64,000 nucleotides of DNA, from the NCBI GenBank assembly GCA_015179125.1, contig WHVA01000032.1, forward strand, positions 248,001 to 312,000, read 5' to 3'. Positions 51,618 to 63,199 of this stretch are shown here, piece by piece. The number at the start of each line of letters is the position of its first letter. Positions within the stretch are counted from its first letter, which is position 1. This DNA comes from Gautieria morchelliformis. Lineage: Eukaryota > Basidiomycota > Agaricomycetes > Gomphales > Gomphaceae. The notes below the pieces were generated by a model. It was given only the letters and a program-made list of their open reading frames with translations. It was not told the DNA's origin and searched no databases. A program made the translations under genes and the position numbers.

Positions 51618-53423
51618 TCATATCGCCGCATTATCAATGTCGCCGCCGCTGCTATAATCCTGGGTGTTGATCATCCAGGTGGGGAGAAATGGGATCTGTA
51701 CCGCGCTAGGGGTGAGGGAAGTTCGGTAGTTGCTCTTCACGGAGCGATGCAGGTGGATCGTCAAGCGATTGATCATAATTGGAACCAGACTGTTAGCAGA
51801 ACCATCAGTCAGAAGAGCGGAACCCGAACATTGAGGAGCCTACACTTCTGATGGGCTGTGATTGAATGTGACGTGTGAGAATAAAATAACATCATTGGAC
51901 CAGTAAGTTACTAGAGGGACTTACTAGGCATTTACAAACTTGAGTCCAATCTGATATATATTCAAAAGTTCAAAACAAAACTATAGACCCATCCTTAAGT
52001 TAACACTCACCGGTGCGAAAAGGCCCATCCATAACCAGGTGAACATGGTGGAAAATATAACACTAAAATGTGCTCGCAGCACGTTATTGAAGAAAATGGC
52101 GCATGACTTACAGGAAGTAGATGATACCGTCCCTAAAAATGATCCGTGAGATCCAGCCCCGATACCTCAGTCCACCATCGAGAGACCTGTCTTTCCAAGT
52201 CTTGGCTATGATTAGGGCGACTATGGAGACATCATACATTAGTTCCAGGATGATGGGAGCGAATTCTCCATGGTTACTGTGAAATCGTTATATAAGACCA
52301 AATATTGGTAATAAGCCTATGGGAACACACAGGCTGGCAGAAGGAAGAAACAGGCAGCCTTGCGGCAGCGAGGAATAAAAGAAACGTGAGTTTCAGTGAT
52401 GCAACACGTAGGCGTCAACGCTTAGCACCTTGAAAGACGGGAATGTCAATTGGCGGCATAGGCAATGCTGAGAATCGGGTTAGAGGTGATGCCTTTACAA
52501 AAAGTCACTCGAAACTTACATCCGCGACCCGGAAAAGTGAAAACGAAAATGCAGACAGCAAGTTGAATGACAATGACTGAACCCAAGTAACCCAAGATCC
52601 ATTTGTTACGATTGTACAACGCATATACACTGTTGTTAAAATCGTCAATAATTGTGTATGACGCATGAATCAAGGGTGATAACTAACCGTAGAAGGAGTA
52701 GAATGCTGGATGCGATAACAATCACGGTCAAAAATGCAGGCCCTAAAGGGCCTACTGTTTTGCAGCTTGAGTTAGAGTATTAATAGCGAGCAAGGGAAGT
52801 CGGCAGCCTAGATTTCTCACGCCTAAAACATAATCAGAAACCCAAACCGCCAATGGGAACGAGACATACGGCTTCACCCCACTTTGTTGTGACCGCTAAA
52901 GCACTAGGTAAGATCCATGACGATATATCAATAGCCAAATAACGTACAAGCTGTTATCACTGACAAGCCGATTGGGACGTAATATCTGGTCTGCTGCACA
53001 TCACTATTGAGAACGTCTAAAGAATTAAAGAGCTCACGACGTAAAACAGAAAACCAGCTGCGGCATGGTTTAGAGCCATGTTTGTCTCCCGAGGCTGAAT
53101 TAAGTAGGTTACCTAAAGATATTCTGTTGGACCAAATGTACCGAACCTAGAAGTTGTCGTGAACTCGTCGCTGGTGTTGAAAAATACAGACGTACTTCAT
53201 CTCCAAGTGTGAGGAGATGCTCATAGATCAGAAGGGCCAGGCTTGAAACATATGCATACTGATCCGATAGTCAGAGGAGTAAGATAACTGGTGCCTTGGG
53301 AGGATACTTGCTCTAGTAGCCTGTCTGGCATTTCGAGGTGACAAGGACGATTGATCAATTGAAAAACTCGACAACTTACAACTGCCCTCCAAGGACGATG
53401 ATGTCTTGCACACCGGACGACAT
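51618..53423 (-). CDS. DUF6533-like multi-spanning membrane protein
   Basis: A multi-exon host-type gene. Readable exon text in order: MSSGVQDIIVLGGQ (start, ATG 53423, GTAAGT donor at 53379); YAYVSSLALLIYEHLLTLGD; VRYIWSNRIS; AFLTVIVIASSILLLLR; VYALYNRNKWILGYLGSVIV with IQLAVCIFVFTFPGRG; APIILELMYDVSIVALIIAK; IIFRDGIIYFL; VIFSTMFTWLWMGLFAP; and a last exon with MINRLTIHLHRSV ending at TGA 51618. The pattern of a short N-terminus, YDH/YEH-like motif, ALYNRN and RDGxxYF before the last helix is that of a large basidiomycete family of about seven-helix proteins of unknown role. Some exon joins do not fit by hand, so it could be a mild pseudogene. Confidence 0.65.
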
Positions 53424-53694
53424 AATGGGAGATACACAGTTGCATGGCAATCATTCCTCAAGCTTTATCACATCCTAGGGATGGCTGGCGCCGACCGATG
53501 CAACCTCGATCGTGCAGGGTAGCGAGCTACCGATCAAAGGACCCCTTTTTACCTGATCGTATGGCACACCCGCGCCACGTCGGAGACTAGCTTGAGACCT
53601 GAACGTTGAACCGCCGACACGACGCTCCGAATCCGTCCGCTCGTTACTCGTTATTTCATGCGTCCACCCCCTCTCTATAGTAATCAGTATCGGC

Positions 53695-53883
53695 ATGGCC
53701 ATGCGTCCGCCTTTGTGTTACTCCTTCATCGCCATGCTCTTCCTCGCGCTCGGGACACCAACACGTGGCCTGCCAACCCTACTCAACCCCCGGACGGTCT
53801 ATGATCTTGCCATCATCACCCCCAGGGCCGGGAATAGAGTGTTTTTGAAGCGGAGGTGGGTCAAGCCGAATGGATACACTTGA
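53695..53883 (+). CDS. Possible small secreted protein
   Basis: 62 codons with an N-terminal hydrophobic segment (CYSFIAMLFLALGTPTRGLP) compatible with a signal peptide and a basic C-terminus lacking cysteines. CTATAGTAA about 20 bp upstream could serve as a TATA-like element. No homologue recognised. The opposite strand is also open, so it may be spurious. Confidence 0.3.
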   Translation: MAMRPPLCYSFIAMLFLALGTPTRGLPTLLNPRTVYDLAIITPRAGNRVFLKRRWVKPNGYT

Positions 53884-53889
53884 TAATGT

Positions 53890-54330
53890 ACCTGATATGG
53901 GCGCCTGCCAAGTTAGCGGCGCTGAACGCGTCCTGTGACCACGCGTCAGGCGCCCACGTGCGCGACGCGTTTTCCTTCTGGTAGACCATGGACAACCGCG
54001 GCGTTCAACGTCGCAGAAGGCTCAAGGAGGTCACCTTGCTTCTTGTGGAAGGGATTAGAGCTGCTCAGAGACCCCATCCCACACCCAGTATCTTCTCCCC
54101 CATGCCCATCAAACAGGAACAGTCCAACCCCCGCCCGGTTCCTTGGGATTGAGTGCTCAACCCATGAGCCACCACGTCCGGATCAGGGAGGTCAACGCAT
54201 CTCTAAGATGTACCTAAAACAAATGTGCGAGGCCAAATGTATCTGGTGATTTCAGTGAGGAAATCATGTCTTGTGCATTACCTTTTTTAACTTCTTTATA
54301 GCTATACGGTTGATGAGCTCATTGCACTAT
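53890..54330. other. No recognisable feature
   Basis: Short frames only. Confidence 0.3.
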
Positions 54331-54336
54331 CAGAGC

Positions 54337-55237
54337 TCATGGAGATTGCAGAGCAACTGGTGACACAGTGTGGGCACAACACATCGGCTCTAGAGGCTCT
54401 CGCTCTTCTCTGTGCATATCTGCAAAGCCTGGAGGATTTATACAGCCTGGCTGTCTGTACTTACCCCCCCGGCGTGTGATGGTTTCCCACCCCACATCAC
54501 GCTGTGGAGCAGGCGGTGGCAGCGGAGGTGGCGCTTTAGGTGGCTGTGAGATGTGTGTCCAGGCTTCCTCAGTCAGGAAGTATGGCATTTGGTTTTCTAG
54601 CAGCCTAATGTCTAGCTCAGCACATTTATTCAGGAAGGTAGGGCATGTTCATGCCCAACTCGCATGGTCATCAGTGTTGCAGGAAACACACTGCACCCTA
54701 GTACAGTTGCATGCACTGGTCCTGTGCCAACCACTGCAGGTGTCATGCTCTTGCAGGCAGATGTAAGACACATGGTTCCATCCTGGCATTTGAGGCATCT
54801 GGTGGGCCCTTTCTTATACTTCTCAGTGTACACCCATTTCTGACAGACTATAAGACTGTCAGTGAGCACCTTATTAGCCACCTCCAGTGTCGTGAACGTA
54901 ACCAGCAGGTGGCCACAGGTTTGGCTTGAGGCCCGATGCTCCTTAGGCTTGATCCACCTGTCCCTATTGATGGTGCCACTGGCAGCATGTTGGTTTCCTC
55001 TATTCCCCACAGCTCTCCTTCCACCTCCAGGCCAAAGTGAAGTGGTATGAACTGAAGCACTAGTGGGAGTAGCCATGCTTTTATTCTGGCGTCCGGTGCA
55101 AGAGCCTCTGTGAATAAGACCCTATGCTGTGCCTCATTAAGCCACCTTGCTGCCCCCTCAGAGTTGAGTTCTAACAAAACCCCGCTGTTGGTGAGCCACC
55201 TCACACTGACAATGGCATGGGTCTCTTGTAGGTATTG
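54337..55237 (-). pseudogene. Tad-type LINE ORF1, C-terminal part
   Basis: Minus-strand frames read QETHAIVSVRWLTNSGVLLE then LNSEGAARWLNEAQHRVLFT, a nucleic-acid-binding protein layout, followed by a zinc-knuckle region. The knuckles change frame: CLKCQ; then HDTCSGWH..., CVSCNTDDHASWA, a stop, and TCPTFLNKCAELDIRLLENQ leading to MPYFLTEEAWTH and a proline-rich tail. This arrangement is typical of the gag-like first ORF of fungal Tad1 LINEs. No reverse transcriptase ORF follows in the window, so the element is 5' material only or truncated. Confidence 0.72.
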
Positions 55238-55880
55238 GAAATGGTATCGGAAATAATATGATTTAATCTCTGAATGTGAGATAAATCGAGTAGGAATCAA
55301 AGCTAGCAAGAATATCTGCACACAATTAAATATGTGTGTCTAATGCTATATGCTATTGAGAGCTTTAACTAATGTAAAGTAGAGCAAAATAGAATAGGAT
55401 TTCGCTACTTGTTTATGGTACACGAGACTAGCTATTTATTAGTTGTTGCTAGTACTTGGCGGTCATAACGTTCATGGGATAGGAACAAAGAAAAGATGGG
55501 ATGGGGGGAGCGGCGCATAACCGTTGATAGGAGTGTCGACGGATGTTGTACAAGTTGGGTTGGGGTGTGAAGTGTAAAAGAGAGAAAGGGAATGGTCTTT
55601 GGGAACGGATAGGGGACGTGATCTAGCTATGGACAGGGTCGGCTCGACACGTCACGTCCCTTAATTGGGTCACGTGATTATGGGGTGCGTACCATCTGAG
55701 TCGGGCTCGGCGTGCTTGGGAAGGGTCTTTAGGGGTGTTCTAGACTATAGTAGCATGTGGTGTGTGTTCCTGTGGTATCGGAACAGTTGGGGACGTGAAT
55801 TGGGTTAGATCGAGTGGGCAGGTGTGGGTTCGGCGATCTCGGGTGTAAGTCGTTTGTAATGTATATGCGTTCGGAAGAAT
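55238..55880. repeat. Repeat Z, copy 2, inserted in LINE ORF1
   Basis: Homologue of 9575-10240. On the minus strand it separates DMAIITTQFQ from FQYLQETHAIV, so it is an insertion in the LINE. The sequence TTCCA occurs at both junctions and may be the TSD, but the LTR ends are unclear. Confidence 0.7.
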
Positions 55881-55882
55881 AT

Positions 55883-56250
55883 CTACAAGTTGATTCTGGT
55901 CTGGAATTGTGTTGTTATGATTGCCATGTCGATATTGTATTTCCTCAGTACTTTCAACAGGGTCCCTTCCATATCCATCTTCTCTATGATTTCATTTGCC
56001 ATTGCTATGAGGGGAATGTTGTCCAAGTCCCCAAGTATCCGCTCCCCCAGGTTCGCTGCATCAACCAACAGCTGCCCCTGTTTGATGTTTTCCCTCACAT
56101 GGACTCTGATGTCTATGGTAGGCACACTGGCCAACGCGTGCTGGGATGGCACAGTTGCTTTCTTTATGGCATCCTGATACGTGGTCGTGGTTTCATTGAT
56201 TTGGGTTGTTGAGGTGGCTACTGTGGTCGATGTGTCTTGTATTGAATTGA
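55883..56250 (-). pseudogene. Tad-type LINE ORF1, N-terminal part
   Basis: Reads KLSQQVTEDTAAVVNSIQDT, YQDAIKKATVPSQHALASVP, ENIKQGQLLVDAANL, IAMANEIIEKMD. It is the expected N-terminal half of the LINE ORF1 whose C-terminal half lies beyond repeat Z2. It is fused in frame, upstream, to a Ty3 gag fragment, giving a 326-codon chimeric frame (55883-56863). Confidence 0.68.
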
Positions 56251-57645
56251 CCACCGCCGCCGTGTCCTCAGTAACCTGTTGGGATAGCTTGGTGGCAGCT
56301 ACAGCTGCCACAGTGGCCTTCAAATTCTTCAAGGTCCGAACCTCCGGCGTACGGCTCAGGTGTGCCAGCTTTACGCCGGCCTTTGCGAGCATGGACTTTG
56401 CTGGGTCCGTGTCCACGGCGTCTGCGAGCGCTACACCGATCATCCGTGTGACACTGTCATATGGCTCCTGCGGGCCTTCGATCTGGTCCGGGATGCCTTG
56501 ACTGAGGGTCAAGGCAACAGACCTTTTGTGAAGCTGCACAGCTGCATGTGGCGTGGCGGTATCTATCTGCTCACTGCTGCGCAGGGATTGATGTCGGGTA
56601 TCCCCCATCAATCCTGCGTTCTGGACCTGTAGTCTGCTTGAAAGAGCAGAATGTAACTGTCTGGCTTCCTGAACAACACGTTCTTGTTGTTCGTTTGGCA
56701 GCTGGGTGGTCTGCGCTTCATTCACCACCTCTTCAGCGTGCTGCTTGCGCAGCTCCAGGGCATGCGTATGGCAACAGGCAGCTTGCACCTCTTTCCATTG
56801 CCAGTGTTCTACCTTGAGCTCCAGGCTCACGGCTATGTCTTTGAAGTCAATCTCTGAGGCCACCTGCTTGCGGATTTCCTGTTGGATGGTTTTGCCATCC
56901 TTCGCTGGGGACGTGTAGGCCCCTTGGTTCCTCGATGAACCCTATGTCCTGTGTGGATGGGATGGCCGGCGGCGGCATTCGTCACCAGTCGTGCACCTCG
57001 CGCTGCTCCTCAGCTGTGCTTTCGCGCCCACTGTCTGTCCCTCAGTGCGAGCCTTGATGGCAGCGGTGTTCATTCTTGTCCTCGAGAGCCTGTAGTGTCA
57101 CTCTCACACTGGCAATTCCATCCACCATGTTTTCCAGCTCGCAGCCAATTTGCTTGTTCCTCGCATCGGTGTGTCCGATTCATTGGGTTGCTTCATGCAG
57201 CTGGTTATTCAGCTGCACTGCTACCATTGTTTCATCAATGGTGTTTGCCCTTGAGCCCTTTCAACTCAAGCTTGAGTATTCCGAGTCCTGACTGTCGTCA
57301 GGTGCTCGTCACTTTTGACGTTGTTCCTTTGGAGGAACAGCGGTTATCCAATCTTTCGGCCGGGGGCTGCATTGTGGTTCTTTACTTGCCGCAACGTCTG
57401 GTCAGATGCTGAGCCTTTGTTGTTGCTTAAAGGCGATTTGCTCGACCTTTGCCCTTGTCAAGAGGCAGGGGGGAGCGGGATGGGGTGACAGAAAGATAAG
57501 TTTCGAATAGAGTAGGGATGCGGCCTTTGACTCGAGGCCAAGTTCGATATGGGGTACAAGAAGGGAAGGTAACTCGTGGTTCGACTAGTAACTTGGAGTC
57601 AAACGAAGTATCAAAAGGTTCATGTTCGTTATTCTTTTCAGTCAT
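56250..57645 (-). pseudogene. Gag fragment related to Ty3-B
   Basis: Minus-strand text parallels Ty3-B gag. A possible start at 57645 gives an N-terminus ending SPLPLDKGKGRA. Then come decayed frames, then LELKVEHWQWKEVQ, QTTQLPNEQQERVVQEARQL, LQVQNAGLMGDTRHQ, YDSVTRMIGVALADAVDTDP and AKSMLAKAGVKLAHL. It stops where the capsid domain would begin, joined to LINE ORF1. So a related but distinct Ty3-B family member once existed here. Confidence 0.8.
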
Positions 57646-58237
57646 TTTGGATTAAGATATCAGTTGATGCCTTTAGCAAATAAAGTCTATTGCTTAGCGG
57701 GTGAAACCACTGTGTTCGTCCTTCACCTGTATGCTGACTAAGCCCCTTGAGGCGCGTCGGGCACTGATGACTGGAAGTCACGTGACCGTGTTGATAAAGA
57801 AATGGTGTCGATCTAAGGAACAACCAAGTCAAAAGTGTTCGCTTTTGAGGTAGTGTAGAGTAAACAGTGATAATGAACCCTCAGCGAAGATCTGGAGTAA
57901 ACTACCAAGATTTGGGTTCTGTAGCTATCAAACAAGACTACAGTGATTTCAGGGGGTAAAAATGATTGATTCTGGATGATCTCGTTCATACATTTGTAGT
58001 AGCTATTTATACTATATTAGTGGTAACTACTGGTGTTCAAGATATTGAGCAAATGGGTCGAAAAGCTGCTTGTAACTAAGGGGTGACTAATTTATAGTCA
58101 TAAAGTCATGGAGTGATGGAGATAGTGTCAGGATTATTTAGGCTTTGGAATAGAGATCTGTACATAGCATACAAAGCCCCTGTCCACATGATGTTAGGAT
58201 AGTAGTCAGCCGGTCGTGTCATGGAGTTCAAATAGAA
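57640..58237. repeat. Repeat X, copy 3 (part)
   Basis: Matches 10753-11290 from ATTTTGGATTAAG to AGTTCAAATAGAAA, with about 50 extra bases near 57870-57915. It is truncated before the LTR 3' end and abuts the gag fragment. Confidence 0.8.
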
Positions 58238-58510
58238 AAAGAGTTACACCCATTTGCAGTACCTAAGGCGCGCGTCGGATTTGCTTCCGTTTTAGCGCGC
58301 AAACTTCGAACAACGATATCTTGCTTGATATCGCTCCGATTCGCTTGAAATTTCATATCTGAAGCTATGTGGACCATAGCTAGGGCATAGAACTAAAAAA
58401 TCCGTATAAAACAAGCATTTTTTATTTTGCATTTTGGGTGCTGAGGGGGGAACAATGTCAAGCTTAGCTTACTGTATGTAGTTCAATGCAGGTTTTAATT
58501 TGTTTGCTAC
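58238..58510. other. No recognisable gene
   Basis: Contains the short hairpin GATATCTTGCTTGATATC and palindromic CTAAGGCGCGCGTCGG / TTTTAGCGCGC text. It could be the end of an unidentified DNA element. Confidence 0.3.
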
Positions 58511-58516
58511 TTTGTA

Positions 58517-59500
58517 CTAATGGTGAGAACCCACTACAGGAGAATCTCCAGAAGAGGGTGTCATAGGATTGGAGAGGAAGGGCTTAGCTTCTTCTGACAT
58601 TGGATCAGTGAGATCTGACGGTAGGCGTTCATTCTCGATGTCGGATTTTCTCCTGTGTAGCATAAGCCCCGAAATCTTTGATCCCTTCCGCACCGAGTGC
58701 CAATGCACCATAAGGCAACTTTGCCGATCCTGACACGTTCTTGAGCTCGGAAACCGCGGGGGCACAAACATATGCGGTGGGGTGAGGGGCGCGGAGGTGC
58801 TGGGGTGGGCGAGCTGGTGTAGGAGGACGGGGTGGTGGGGGAGCGGGTGGCGGCGGGTGCGGGTGCGGGTGCAGGTGCAGGTGCAATTGCAGCACGGACG
58901 ACACGGAGCTCATCGTGAGGAGACTGGGCATACGGTTAGCAGGGTGCGGGGGCGTCGACACACCTTGACACCCAGGGGACTCCACGCAGGGGACATGGGG
59001 GATACCGGCCCAAACGGCAGCCGGTAGAGGGACGGGAGCGCGGACGTGACACGACTGGGCTGGCGGCCCTCGAGGTGTGCGAGGGCGTCGCCACGGTTGG
59101 TGTTGCGGTAGCGCATGGAGGCGCGGGACGTGGCGGTGGTCATCGTGAGGGTGTTGATGGTAGGAGTGATGGAGCCGCGGTCGGTTGGGGTGCGGGTGGA
59201 CGACAGGAAGGAACTCCTCGTGCTTGTACGAGTAGAAGGGGCGCTTCAAGTCACAATGGTGGACTTGTAGTTGGGACGTGTGACAGCCCTTTCAGCGAGG
59301 ATGTAAAGTAAGCATAAGTAGCAAACTCACCAATAAAAACGGGATAGTGGCCATTCGACACCTGAAAATTACACTTGAGTTGGGGTTCAGCATTGGGAGT
59401 AAGGGTGCAAATGCTGTCGCACGATTCATGTCATAGAATTCTTGGTCAGGGTGTGTGTTTCGGGAACTTCCGTTCTCCTTGTATGTACTACCCACACCAT
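58517..59500 (-). pseudogene. Unrecognised interrupted host-type gene
   Basis: Minus-strand pieces in order: VSNGHYPVFIG before a GTGAGT donor; VTRPNYKSTIV then, after a one-base slip, KRPFYSYKHEEFLPVV and RASMRYRNTNRGDALAHLEG up to SPLGVK, before a GTGTGT donor; and an Ala/Pro-rich then KLPYGALALGAEGIKDFGAY segment. Splice sites and composition argue for a real gene at some time. The frame slip and missing family resemblance prevent a call. Confidence 0.3.
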
Positions 59501-59507
59501 CGCTCAC

Positions 59508-60686
59508 ATGCCTCGCCCTGGCAACCCTAAAGCTGTTCGTCACATGTACAGCAAGGATCTGCGGGATCGCGTTATACACCAAAAATTCAAGCTCAACAAG
59601 AAATCAACCGATATTGCAATTGACCTCGATATGTCACTACGTGTAGTTCAACGCACAATCAAACTCTGGCGGGATGTTGGAGACGTTGTGGCAGAGCCAA
59701 AGCGGCTATCTCATGGGTCAAAAATGACATGAATTACTTACTTCACTCTGAGCTGAGATCAGTTTGATTCCTCTGCAAATGCAAGATTAGACACTAGTGA
59801 AAACAGTTTATAATGGTAAAAACCTTTGGGCACATAAGAGTGAGACCTCAGGTATGTGGTGAATGGCGCAGTTATCCATAACAAGAACGCTCTGTGGTGC
59901 CGGGTAAGGGTTCATTACCTCTAAAAGGCCCTTCAGAAACCCAAGGAACTCTGGACCGTCGTATGACCCTAATTTGATATGGCTATAGATGATTCCATCT
60001 TGTGAGAGCGCCGGAAGGATTGAAAATCTGAGTGGATATTAGCGATACAATAATGGAGGCCCGTGCACAAATCGTTACCTTTCACCCCTTTGGAAACGTG
60101 CTCGCGCTCGAGGCCTACATCCCTTGTAAGCCCATCCCATTAGTCTATATGTTGTGTGAAGGTCAATTGCGCTTTCATCTGTGAAAACCAAACGGTCCGG
60201 TGGTTCACTACCAATACGAAACTGGAAAGCAGTCCGCGAGGCTTCACAGCGCTCTGCGGCTGCCCGTGAAAGCTGGATTGGAGAGACAAATATAAAGGTT
60301 GTCATTCTTCGAGGATTTAATGACTCACTTTCTTTCTTTGCAAGCAAGATGTCGAAGCGTCCTCCAGACAGTTGATATACTTACTAAAATACCATGCTGC
60401 ACCTCTAGCTCTTCGACAAGCTCATCGAGGTAAAGATCGGGCGAGCATTCAAGAAGCGCAAGAAGAAACTGTTATAAAGTATCTTCCGCCGTACTCGCCC
60501 GATCTCAACCCGATTGAAGAATCATTCTCCTTCATCAAAGCTCACCTCAGACGTCATGGTGCCGAGTTCCGTGCATGTGTTGCAAGTAAGGAGAGGGATG
60601 AGCTATTCATGTTTCTCTACGAGGCACTGGATCGGATTACACGCAGACATGCGCGAGGGTGGATGAAGGACTGTGGCTATCTGTAG
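59508..60686 (+). pseudogene. IS630/Tc1-type transposase with inverted core
   Basis: Plus strand 59508-59730: MPRPGNPKAVRHMYSKDLRD and IAIDLDMSLRVVQRTIKLWR, the N-terminal helix-turn-helix. Plus strand 60455-60686: YLPPYSPDLNPIEESFSFIK, holding the last catalytic acidic residue. The part in between is on the minus strand (about 60445 to 59740): DLYLDELVEELEVQHG, LSRAAAERCEASRTAF, RLVFTDESAIDLHTTYRLMG with the first Asp, LV(M)DNCAIHH with the second Asp, and introns GTGAGT...CCAG, GTAACG...TCAG and GTTTTT...GCAG. So the gene contains a roughly 0.7-kb inversion. The right terminal repeat is at 60799-60823; no left one was found. Confidence 0.85.
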
Positions 60687-60798
60687 TGCAGTTGTACTAC
60701 TGTAATGTAATTTTTTTGTTGTCAGAATGTTGAAAATTATCTGCAATGTGATGGATGATATTGGTAAACAACCCTTAGTAGTGCAAAAAGTACTCATT

Positions 60799-60823
60799 GT
60801 AAGTGCCCGCTCTTCCTACAGTG
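60799..60823. repeat. Right terminal inverted repeat of the transposase element
   Basis: GTAAGTGCCCGCTCTTCCTA then CAGTG, about 115 bp after the transposase stop. It is the reverse complement of the sequence at 34337. Confidence 0.75.
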
Positions 60824-60877
60824 GCTACACGATCTCATAATATTATATGTCATGCGTTACATGCGGTCTTTCCCAGC

Positions 60878-63158
60878 TCATCCTCTCTCTTCACCTGTCA
60901 TTTCCCCCTCATTAACGTAATCCCAACTCTCTGGCAGGTCTGAAAGAGATTCAAGCCCAATCGTTACATACTGCCTGTATGGCTTGGTGGCCTGTAAAGT
61001 GTACTCATCGGCGTTCACCTTAACGAAGTCTGGTGTCAGCCATTCCAGAGCAGTCTCCCAAGAAAGCGTTAACCATTGAATCAAGAGTTTGGAGAATGGC
61101 TTGAAGCCCGTGGAGAAGTTTTTCGCGGCATCCTGTTGCTTTAACCTATCAAGGAAACTTCCCCTAGCTTGTAACACAGGTAACCCGTCGGAGAGCATCG
61201 TTTGATGGTAATTCTGTTTTAGTCGCGGGAGTGCCCCCTTGGTCTCCAGAATCTCCAGAATCGACCAAAATAAAACCCATATAAACGACTCCAGGTCATC
61301 AATTACTTGGTGCACAACTTGCGTTCCAGAGTCCCAAGCAACAATCAGTGCCTGAGACATGAAAGGCAGCGTACCCTAGAGCCATGTAAATCACAAGCCA
61401 CACACAACAACTAAAGACCCACCGAGCGATGCTTTGCTAATTCCCGCTTCTGATCCATCCAACGAATCGCCTGGTCCCCGTCGCATATGAATCCCACACA
61501 TCTAGTAACTTCTCAAGTCACGGCAAAACTGAAGCAAACATAAAAAAACGAAAGGACTGATGTGAAAGACGGTACGTACTCTGCCACAGGTGGCCGCTCA
61601 GCTTCATCCATCAGCATGACGTTCCCGACGCTTACGTCGCGGTGCAACCAGCCGTTCTTAAACAGCCCAAAATGCCCTGTCAATCACCATTATAGGTAAA
61701 TCATGTCCGATGCCCTCTTCGTTCACATACCCAACATGGCGTGCACTATCCAACACACGAGCAATCGAGGACTTTGTGCAGCTCGCAGTGACGTCCCTCA
61801 GGTCTCAAAAACAGATCGCATATGTATTCGTTCATCAGGCCTAACCCCGGCATATGGCTCTGGCGCACACACGGGCCAATACGTTGCGTCATCAGGTATG
61901 AGCTTATCCATTCCGTCCTCGACAGGGTATGAGACAAGGATGTCTGGCAGTCCAAATCCGCCCGATAACGCTCCAAACATTGTGCCTTCTTCGTTATGGG
62001 TTTTCAATGGCCATGAATCTTTCAGAATGACAGTGTCCGGCAAGAGAAAAGATATGCCTCCCTTCAACCTCAAGGGTTCTCGACTGTCAGTCTCTTTTCC
62101 AGGCTGAGAACGCAGGGGTTGGTGACTTCGTAAGTTATACCGGTGAGTGGACGAAGGTTGAGCGGGAGAACCATCGGTGGCGGTTGCACCTTCAAACCCA
62201 ATTGTTAACTACTGGCCCAGATCTCTAAACATCAAAACGCACCCTTCTTGACCAAAAGATACACATGCGTTGCTCGTCCGTGAACGCAACGTCAGTCACA
62301 AAGTGTTTTCGAAATCTTGAATATACCCCTCTCGGGAATCGCAATGTCTGTGATGGTATGAGTAGTATCGATTCCAGCATGGTTTGTGTCGGTCCAAGAA
62401 TTAATCCCAACCACTCCGCGGACAAATCCTTTAAAGCCTCCCTCCTTCGAGAGGTCAAGTTCCGGCGTAACAACCAGACCCATGCGAGAATAAAATCCGA
62501 AGCGCACCCCCATCGTTGCGTTGTTGAAATGGATAACAGTGACGAAGAGTCTATCCAATCGGTGTGTGAACATACAGCATGCGTACATGCTTGACTGCAG
62601 GATCAAACCAGGCCAGTTATTCTTCACCTCTACGCAAATTTCAGCCTCGTTCCATGAGAGCTTCGGCTTCGAGCCTCAGCTCTCACCAACAGACTGACAA
62701 CCAACAAGGTCTGGTTTTAGGGGGGAGTCTGTGTCAAGTCCTTCAGCCACTTCCCGACCGTACACGTAAAACTGAAGACCTCGCTGGATATTGCCATTCG
62801 GCAGCTTTTGGGAGGAGATGGACAGAATCTGGTTGAGTAACCACTCCAACGGCACATAATGAGCGCTTTCTGGACCAGTGCAGCTGGGCCATTCCTTGAA
62901 AGTGTCGGTTGGGCTGTCCCAGAACATGCCAGGTTTCAGTTTGGATAGGACAGTGTCGACAATTTTTTGATCCGCCCGACAGCACTCTTCAAGCAGAGAA
63001 TTACTCTCGAATATCGCACCGGAGAACTCGCCCTTCATCAGCTTTTTCAAATCATCCTGGGTCCGAATGTGTGATTCATGAGATTTACTGGAACTGACGC
63101 TATATGGTGTGCTTGTCATCAATGGAAGCTTGAGAGATTGGGGCGGTGTTGATGGCAT
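60878..63158 (-). pseudogene. FunK1-type fungal protein kinase, probably inactivated
   Basis: A multi-exon gene of the FunK1 family, kinases expanded in Agaricomycetes. N-terminus from about 63158 (MPSTPPQSLKL; a TTCCAG acceptor just before leaves the true start open). Then NNWPGLILQSSMYACCMFTH and HFNNATMGVRFGFYSRMG, VAFTDEQRMCIFW, NEEGTMFGALSGGFGLPDIL, the catalytic loop GWLHRDVSVGNVMLMDE, ICDGDQAIRWMDQ and GTLPFMS / QVIDDLESFIWVLFWSILE, to a stop at 60878. Introns are about 50-60 nt. Two lesions: a GTCA duplication at 62291-62298 shifts frame before VAFTDE, and TGA at 61798-61800 replaces an expected residue between FET and GTSLRAAQ. Either could instead be an unusual intron. Confidence 0.75.
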
Positions 63159-63199
63159 CTGGAATAACAAATATCGAGAATTAGAGGCAGACAACAAGT

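Noticed and set aside
54907-55076. Possible separate small gene on the minus strand around the LINE zinc knuckles
   Set aside because: The text continues LINE ORF1 in order; the apparent start is internal.
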